Origin: an uncultured Flavobacteriaceae bacterium
Lineage (GTDB): Bacteria; Bacteroidota; Bacteroidia; Flavobacteriales; Flavobacteriaceae
Assembly (NCBI GenBank): GCA_937944485.1
Contig: CALDYU010000021.1
Span: 1-64,000, forward strand
Length of the DNA: 64,000 bases
Direction: 5' to 3'
In this document: piece by piece, positions 60,501 through 64,000 of the stretch
How the letters are laid out: each line of letters starts with the position of its first letter
Position numbering within the stretch: the stretch's first letter is position 1
Translations under genes and position numbers: made by a program
The notes under the pieces: generated by a model
The model's database searches: none
Told to the model about the DNA's origin: nothing
Seen by the model: only the letters and a program-made list of their open reading frames with translations

Positions 60501-60839
60501 ATGAATATTATAAAAATTATTCATCAAGTACTGATTTCTATATTACTATTTACATTTTGGGCAGTATTTGCATTATTGGTAATAAACCCGATTTATAATG
60601 CCGACCTTCCAGGTTATGTACTTGGAGAGCTATGTATTTGGGAATACATAGCAATGTTTATTGCTATTCTATTTTCCTTTATAATTACAAAGTATTGGGG
60701 GTACCCTGAAGTTTGCCTAATTGAAAGTAATAAGAAGCTCGTTTTAAACTTCAACTATACCTATTTCTTTTTGGGTTACTTTTTTGTTGGATTTGTCATA
60801 GCAATTTGGCAGTTTTGGTTGTTTAGTCAAAAATTTTAA
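60501..60839 (+). CDS. Small multi-pass membrane protein
   Basis: This 112-residue protein has three or four hydrophobic helices: about 8-30 (VLISILLFTFWAVFALLVI), 45-68 (YIAMFIAILFSFIIT) and 85-107 (TYFFLGYFFVGFVIAIWQFW). It has two cysteines (GELCIWEY, PEVCLIES) in non-membrane loops. I recognise no family. It is divergent from, and probably activated by, the ZntR-like MerR regulator, so a metal or stress role is possible but unproven. Confidence 0.7.
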   Translation: MNIIKIIHQVLISILLFTFWAVFALLVINPIYNADLPGYVLGELCIWEYIAMFIAILFSFIITKYWGYPEVCLIESNKKLVLNFNYTYFFLGYFFVGFVIAIWQFWLFSQKF

Positions 60840-60884
60840 GGGAGTGCTGCATATCGAAAGAATCAAAGGACAAACTATTTTAAA

Positions 60885-61835
60885 ATGAAATTATTTCAGA
60901 AAATCATCAAGATAGCTCTTATTAGTATAGTTGGATTAATCATCATCATTGTCACTCTTTACGGACATCGAGATATACCACTAGAAGATTTAAAAGTGAA
61001 ATACGCAAAGGCTCCTTCTTCCTTTGTTGCTTTAGACGGGATGAACGTCCACTTTCGTGATGAAGGAAATACGCATGATTCCATTCCTATAGTTTTGATT
61101 CATGGTACGGGGTCAAGTTTACATACTTTTAATGATTGGGCAAATGAATTAAAGCAAGGCTATCGCGTTATAAGAATGGATCTACCTGCATATGGCTTAA
61201 CAGGTCCTTTTCCTAAAAACGACTATAGTATTGACAACTATGTACACTTTATCAAAAACTTTTTGACAGCTCTAGGCATTGAAAAATGCGTTCTAGGCGG
61301 AAATTCATTAGGCGGAAATATAGCATGGAATTTTGTCACCCAATACCCTGAAATGGTTCAGAAGCTTATTTTGATTGATGCTGCTGGTTATCCAAAAAAA
61401 TCGATAAGCGAACCTATAGCGTTTAAATTATCAAGAATGCCAGTAATTAAACATGCGTTTAAATTCATAACCCCTTATTCGGTTGTAAAAAAAAGTGTTG
61501 AAAACGTATATACTGACAAAAGTAAGGTTACTGAAGAATTAGTCAATCGTTATTTCGAACTCACGCTAAGAGAAGGCAATCGACAGGCCTTTATTGACAG
61601 AATTAAGTCGGTAAATGATACCACAGCCTATCAAAAAATAAAGTCGATAAAAAAACCTTCTTTAATACTGTGGGGGTCACAAGATTATCTAATTCCAATA
61701 GAAAATGCGCATCGTTTTCATAAAGATTTGAATAATAGCTCACTCGTGATTTTAGAAAATGTAGGGCATGTACCGATGGAGGAAAGCCCGAATGAAAGTG
61801 TAGCAGCGGTAATTTCATTTTTAAAGACTAATTAG
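60885..61835 (+). CDS. Alpha/beta hydrolase, membrane-anchored
   Basis: This hydrolase of the alpha/beta fold has 316 residues with an amino-terminal hydrophobic anchor (about residues 7-25). The oxyanion segment is LIHGTGSSLHTFNDWA, the nucleophile elbow is LGGNSLGGNIAWNF (Ser in GNSLGG), the acid lies around LWGSQDYLIP and the histidine is in NVGHVPMEESP. The substrate is unknown. It lies 45 bases after the small membrane protein gene on the same strand and may be co-transcribed with it and under the same metal-type regulator. Confidence 0.88.
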   Translation: MKLFQKIIKIALISIVGLIIIIVTLYGHRDIPLEDLKVKYAKAPSSFVALDGMNVHFRDEGNTHDSIPIVLIHGTGSSLHTFNDWANELKQGYRVIRMDLPAYGLTGPFPKNDYSIDNYVHFIKNFLTALGIEKCVLGGNSLGGNIAWNFVTQYPEMVQKLILIDAAGYPKKSISEPIAFKLSRMPVIKHAFKFITPYSVVKKSVENVYTDKSKVTEELVNRYFELTLREGNRQAFIDRIKSVNDTTAYQKIKSIKKPSLILWGSQDYLIPIENAHRFHKDLNNSSLVILENVGHVPMEESPNESVAAVISFLKTN

Positions 61836-62064
61836 CTGAATTTTGAGTATGAAAAATATAGCGCACTTTTTCATAATGTCTTTTTGATACGGGTAACTCT
61901 AGCGGGGCTAAAAAGATATCTAGTAGCTATTTGAAGAGGTTGTCACCTATTTATTACAAACTTAAGGGTATCACAACATAGCGTTAATTGAAGAATGGAA
62001 ATAACAATCTGATTTGATTAACAAATTCGATAAAAACTGCTTGCAATAACGAATTTTAACGTGA

Positions 62065-62499
62065 TTAATTTCTACAGGCGCACTCATGGTGTTCATTCAG
62101 GTAGGCAATTGTTTCCTTACTCAATTTTTCTACAACGGAAATATTGATGTCCATTAGTTTTTTAAAATAGATACAAGCTTTCCCCATTTTGAATTTGCCC
62201 AAATCTTTCAATAGCGCATCACTTTTTGCTGTTTTCGAATAAACATAAAGTGAAAATTGTGCTTTGCGCGGTGAGAAACCTAATAACGGAGCATCGCCTT
62301 CATGACCACTGGCATATTTATAGTGATAGCTTCCAAAACCTATGATGGTCGGCCCCCACATTTTTGGTTCAAAACCTGACCATTCACGCATTAATTCTAT
62401 TAATTGATGACTATCGGCTTTCTTTTGATCATTGTCTACATATGATTCAATAAAGTCAAAGACAGCTACTTCTGTTTCGGTGGTTTTATTCTTAGTCAT
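62065..62499 (-). CDS. DUF1801 protein
   Basis: This 144-residue protein of the DUF1801 (YdhG-like) family is of unknown function. The start at 62499 (MTKNKTTETEVAV) is preferred over an ATG at 62580, since the extra region covers a poly-G repeat. Family segments are WGPTIIGFGSYHYKYASGHE, GDAPLLGFSPRKAQFSLYVY and GKFKMGKACIYFKKLMDINI. It ends in a small His/Cys cluster (EHHECACRN). The poly-C/poly-G tract just upstream may make its expression phase-variable. Confidence 0.83.
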   Translation of the reverse strand: MTKNKTTETEVAVFDFIESYVDNDQKKADSHQLIELMREWSGFEPKMWGPTIIGFGSYHYKYASGHEGDAPLLGFSPRKAQFSLYVYSKTAKSDALLKDLGKFKMGKACIYFKKLMDINISVVEKLSKETIAYLNEHHECACRN

Positions 62500-62536
62500 T
62501 TCCCTGATTAAATTAAGTTTTCGTGCTATGCTCTTT

Positions 62537-62562
62537 GGGGGGGTATAAAGGGGGGGTATAAA
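62537..62562. repeat. Tandem GGGGGGGTATAAA repeat upstream of DUF1801
   Basis: Two 13-base units, each with a run of seven G followed by TATAAA, occupy 62537-62562, 37 bases upstream of the DUF1801 start. Homopolymeric G/C runs of this length slip in replication, so the unit is a candidate for promoter-spacing phase variation. The run of seven G could also form G-quadruplexes on this strand. Confidence 0.6.
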
Positions 62563-62581
62563 AATACGCAAATCTTTCAAT

Positions 62582-62596
62582 CCTGCCTGCCGGCAA
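62582..62596. repeat. CCTGCCTGCCGGCAAG palindromic element
   Basis: CCTGCC/GGCAAG around GCCGGC is another member of the dispersed GC-rich hairpin family, located between the lipoprotein gene at 62657 and the DUF1801 gene. Confidence 0.5.
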
Positions 62597-62656
62597 GTAA
62601 GTCCGAGCCCTTATTGCTTATAGTTTTTGTTGTGCTTAGTTTTATGACGCTTTCCT

Positions 62657-63001
62657 TTAGTAAGTATAGATTAGCATTAGTCCATTCCTACCGGCTTTTC
62701 CATAAATTGGGATGCTTTTTTCCTTGTCCATTATTTCAACCTTTTTAATGCTCCTTTTAGAAATGTTTATTTCTTCGTGAACATCCTTTATGTTATAAGT
62801 ATAAGGTTTTCCATCAATAATCAACATAGGAATTGAGTCCAACATTCCATTTTGTTGATTTTTTTTTATTATGTCAATCAGGTAAAATTTCTTATTCCCT
62901 TTATTGGCTATTATGTATCGTTTTTCTATTTCCGTAAAATTTGAAGTTCTACAGCCAAAAGTCAAGAAGAATGTTAGGCTTAGAAGAAGTAGTTTTTTCA
63001 T
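62657..63001 (-). CDS. Small lipoprotein with a plug-like end
   Basis: This 114-residue exported lipoprotein starts at the ATG at 63001 (MKKLLLLSLTFFLTFGC, lipobox FLTFGCRTS). Its carboxy terminus, VEIMDKEKSIPIYGKAGRNG followed by LMLIYTY, resembles the signature at the end of TonB-dependent receptor plug domains (usually an AIYGSRGANGVILITT-like run). No barrel follows, so it is a free-standing plug-like module. Its function is unknown. Confidence 0.65.
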   Translation of the reverse strand: MKKLLLLSLTFFLTFGCRTSNFTEIEKRYIIANKGNKKFYLIDIIKKNQQNGMLDSIPMLIIDGKPYTYNIKDVHEEINISKRSIKKVEIMDKEKSIPIYGKAGRNGLMLIYTY

Positions 63002-63104
63002 TTTCAAAATTAAGGCCAAAGTTTTGTATAAACACTAGTGACCCGTATAGGGACACTTAACGTTTTATGTTTTGTTGTTGGTAGTTTTCTTTCCATCAAT
63101 CATT

Positions 63105-64000
63105 TTATTTTGAAGCATACACAATCTTACCATCAATGACTGATAAGACAGAGTGAAGATTTTTAATTTCCTCATTTGGTATAGTCATATAATCTTTGTT
63201 TAGTACTATAAAATCAGCCCTTTTACCTGTCTCTAGACTTCCTAAATCTTTTTCTCTAAACAATAAGTAAGCATTGGTTGCTGTGTGCGCTCTCAAAGCA
63301 TCTTCTCTTGATACTAATTGAGTCATGTATTTATTGCCCGCAATATTTCGACCGCTGATAACCCAGTCAATTGTATGAAAAGGATTTGGACTGGCTACTG
63401 TGGTACCATCAGACCCTAATCCCCAAATACCTCCCATTTTATTAATTTTTTTTATTGGTGGTGGTTTTGCTCCACTTTCATATCTTTTTTTTGACATAAG
63501 TCGACTTGAACTATGTACAGCAAATACCATGTTTAAATTAATTGCTCTTTGGATGGATTCCTCAGACATACCATTAGTATGGGCAATTGTAAATCGTAAA
63601 TCCTTCATTTCAGGATAGGATTCCGCCACTTTTTCCAGATTGTCAAGCATGGTTTTGACTTTTTCTTCTTGCAAAGAATGTTCATGGATTTGCCAATCAT
63701 TTTTTATAGCAGTAGTGACTATATTTCTAAAATGCTCTTGGTCTTCATCTGTAACTTTAAATGGACGAGCTCTCATAGGTCGATAAACTGTTTCGCCATA
63801 ACCAAACTGAGCATTTTGTAAATCCTTGAAATTGGGGCGATTGTTTTGTAACTCATTTATTATTTCTTCCACAGAACCACTTGCACTATTTTGCTCATTG
63901 AGGGAATAAAAGAAACGTATTTTCAAAGCATCATTTGCTGCAAAACGCTTTATAGATTCATAAAATGAAAGATTGACGGTATTGCCTCCAACATCATAAA
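63105..64000 (-). CDS. Amidohydrolase family protein, 5' end outside window
   Basis: This metal-dependent hydrolase of the amidohydrolase-3 (YtcJ-like) branch has a frame that stays open past the right edge, so the amino terminus and metal-binding HxH are not visible. The visible part (about 298 residues) includes YDVGGNTVNLS, FTIAHTNGMSEESIQRAINL with a catalytic-site histidine, GGIWGLGSDGTTVASPNPF with the late aspartate, and the closing LGSLETGKRADFIVLNKDYM then VIDGKIVY. The ATG-like codon at 63926 is internal. The substrate is unknown. Confidence 0.87.
   Translation of the reverse strand, partial: YDVGGNTVNLSFYESIKRFAANDALKIRFFYSLNEQNSASGSVEEIINELQNNRPNFKDLQNAQFGYGETVYRPMRARPFKVTDEDQEHFRNIVTTAIKNDWQIHEHSLQEEKVKTMLDNLEKVAESYPEMKDLRFTIAHTNGMSEESIQRAINLNMVFAVHSSSRLMSKKRYESGAKPPPIKKINKMGGIWGLGSDGTTVASPNPFHTIDWVISGRNIAGNKYMTQLVSREDALRAHTATNAYLLFREKDLGSLETGKRADFIVLNKDYMTIPNEEIKNLHSVLSVIDGKIVYASK

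Overview
The window looks like chromosomal DNA from an aerobic, probably marine, Flavobacteriaceae member (Bacteroidota). The evidence is gldJ and porV (gliding and type IX secretion), the lipoprotein and GLPGLI families, the CarboxypepD_reg outer-membrane proteins, PafA phosphatase, a K+-dependent-type membrane pyrophosphatase, low GC, and several matches to the flavobacterial promoter (TTG, about 17-23 nt, TAnnTTTG). The genus is not determined. The left edge cuts nhaD and the right edge cuts an amidohydrolase.

Layout. 1-4450: nhaD, exbB-exbD-tonB and folC. 4451-5771: a gene-poor RNA region with a promoter, a tRNA-Val relic split by a palindromic element, two intact tRNA-Val genes each with its own terminator, a third decayed copy, and then a promoter-to-terminator stretch that has no ORF. 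5772-7360: an ECF sigma factor, a small protein and an MscS channel. The sigma gene and the ORF-free stretch carry the same promoter-like motif. 7423-17021: murF and gldJ (minus), porV, cdd, an apparently inserted minus-strand cluster of unknown genes with a gene relic, then pdhA and pdhC. 17107-24132: M28 peptidase, SDR, cyclophilin, a SprT-like/manC/DUF389 operon and an MlaFE-type ABC pair. 24244-33655: pafA-murI, folA, a PLP enzyme, a CBM48 protein, DUF427, egtB-egtD, a periplasmic TonB-C protein, thyA and a four-helix-bundle gene between imperfect repeats. 33723-41471: nupC, bifunctional nuclease, etfBA, pdhB and a DUF5686 protein. 41561-48560: a small membrane gene, a lipoprotein gene with a damaged start, ppa, hppA, a TonB anchor-only paralog, a full TonB, pepE and a deoxynucleoside kinase. 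48860-56087: an M60 metallopeptidase lipoprotein, then a two-component system divergent from a GLPGLI/outer-membrane barrel pair with a 10-bp-phased triple repeat between them. 56144-64000: metK behind a SAM-II-like leader, a CocE hydrolase, a ZntR-like MerR with a divergent membrane gene, an alpha/beta hydrolase, DUF1801, a small plug-like lipoprotein and a partial amidohydrolase.

Functional themes. Pyruvate dehydrogenase is split between pdhA-pdhC and a distant pdhB. Folate and thymidylate metabolism is represented by folC, folA and thyA, with nupC and a nucleoside kinase for salvage. TonB energy coupling appears as a complete exb/ton operon plus a full TonB, a C-terminal-domain-only protein and an anchor-only protein. 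The best candidates for undescribed biology are the ECF promoter pair with its putative noncoding RNA, the TTAACA operator of the two-component/GLPGLI locus, and the metK leader. None of these has been tested by a search or an experiment here.
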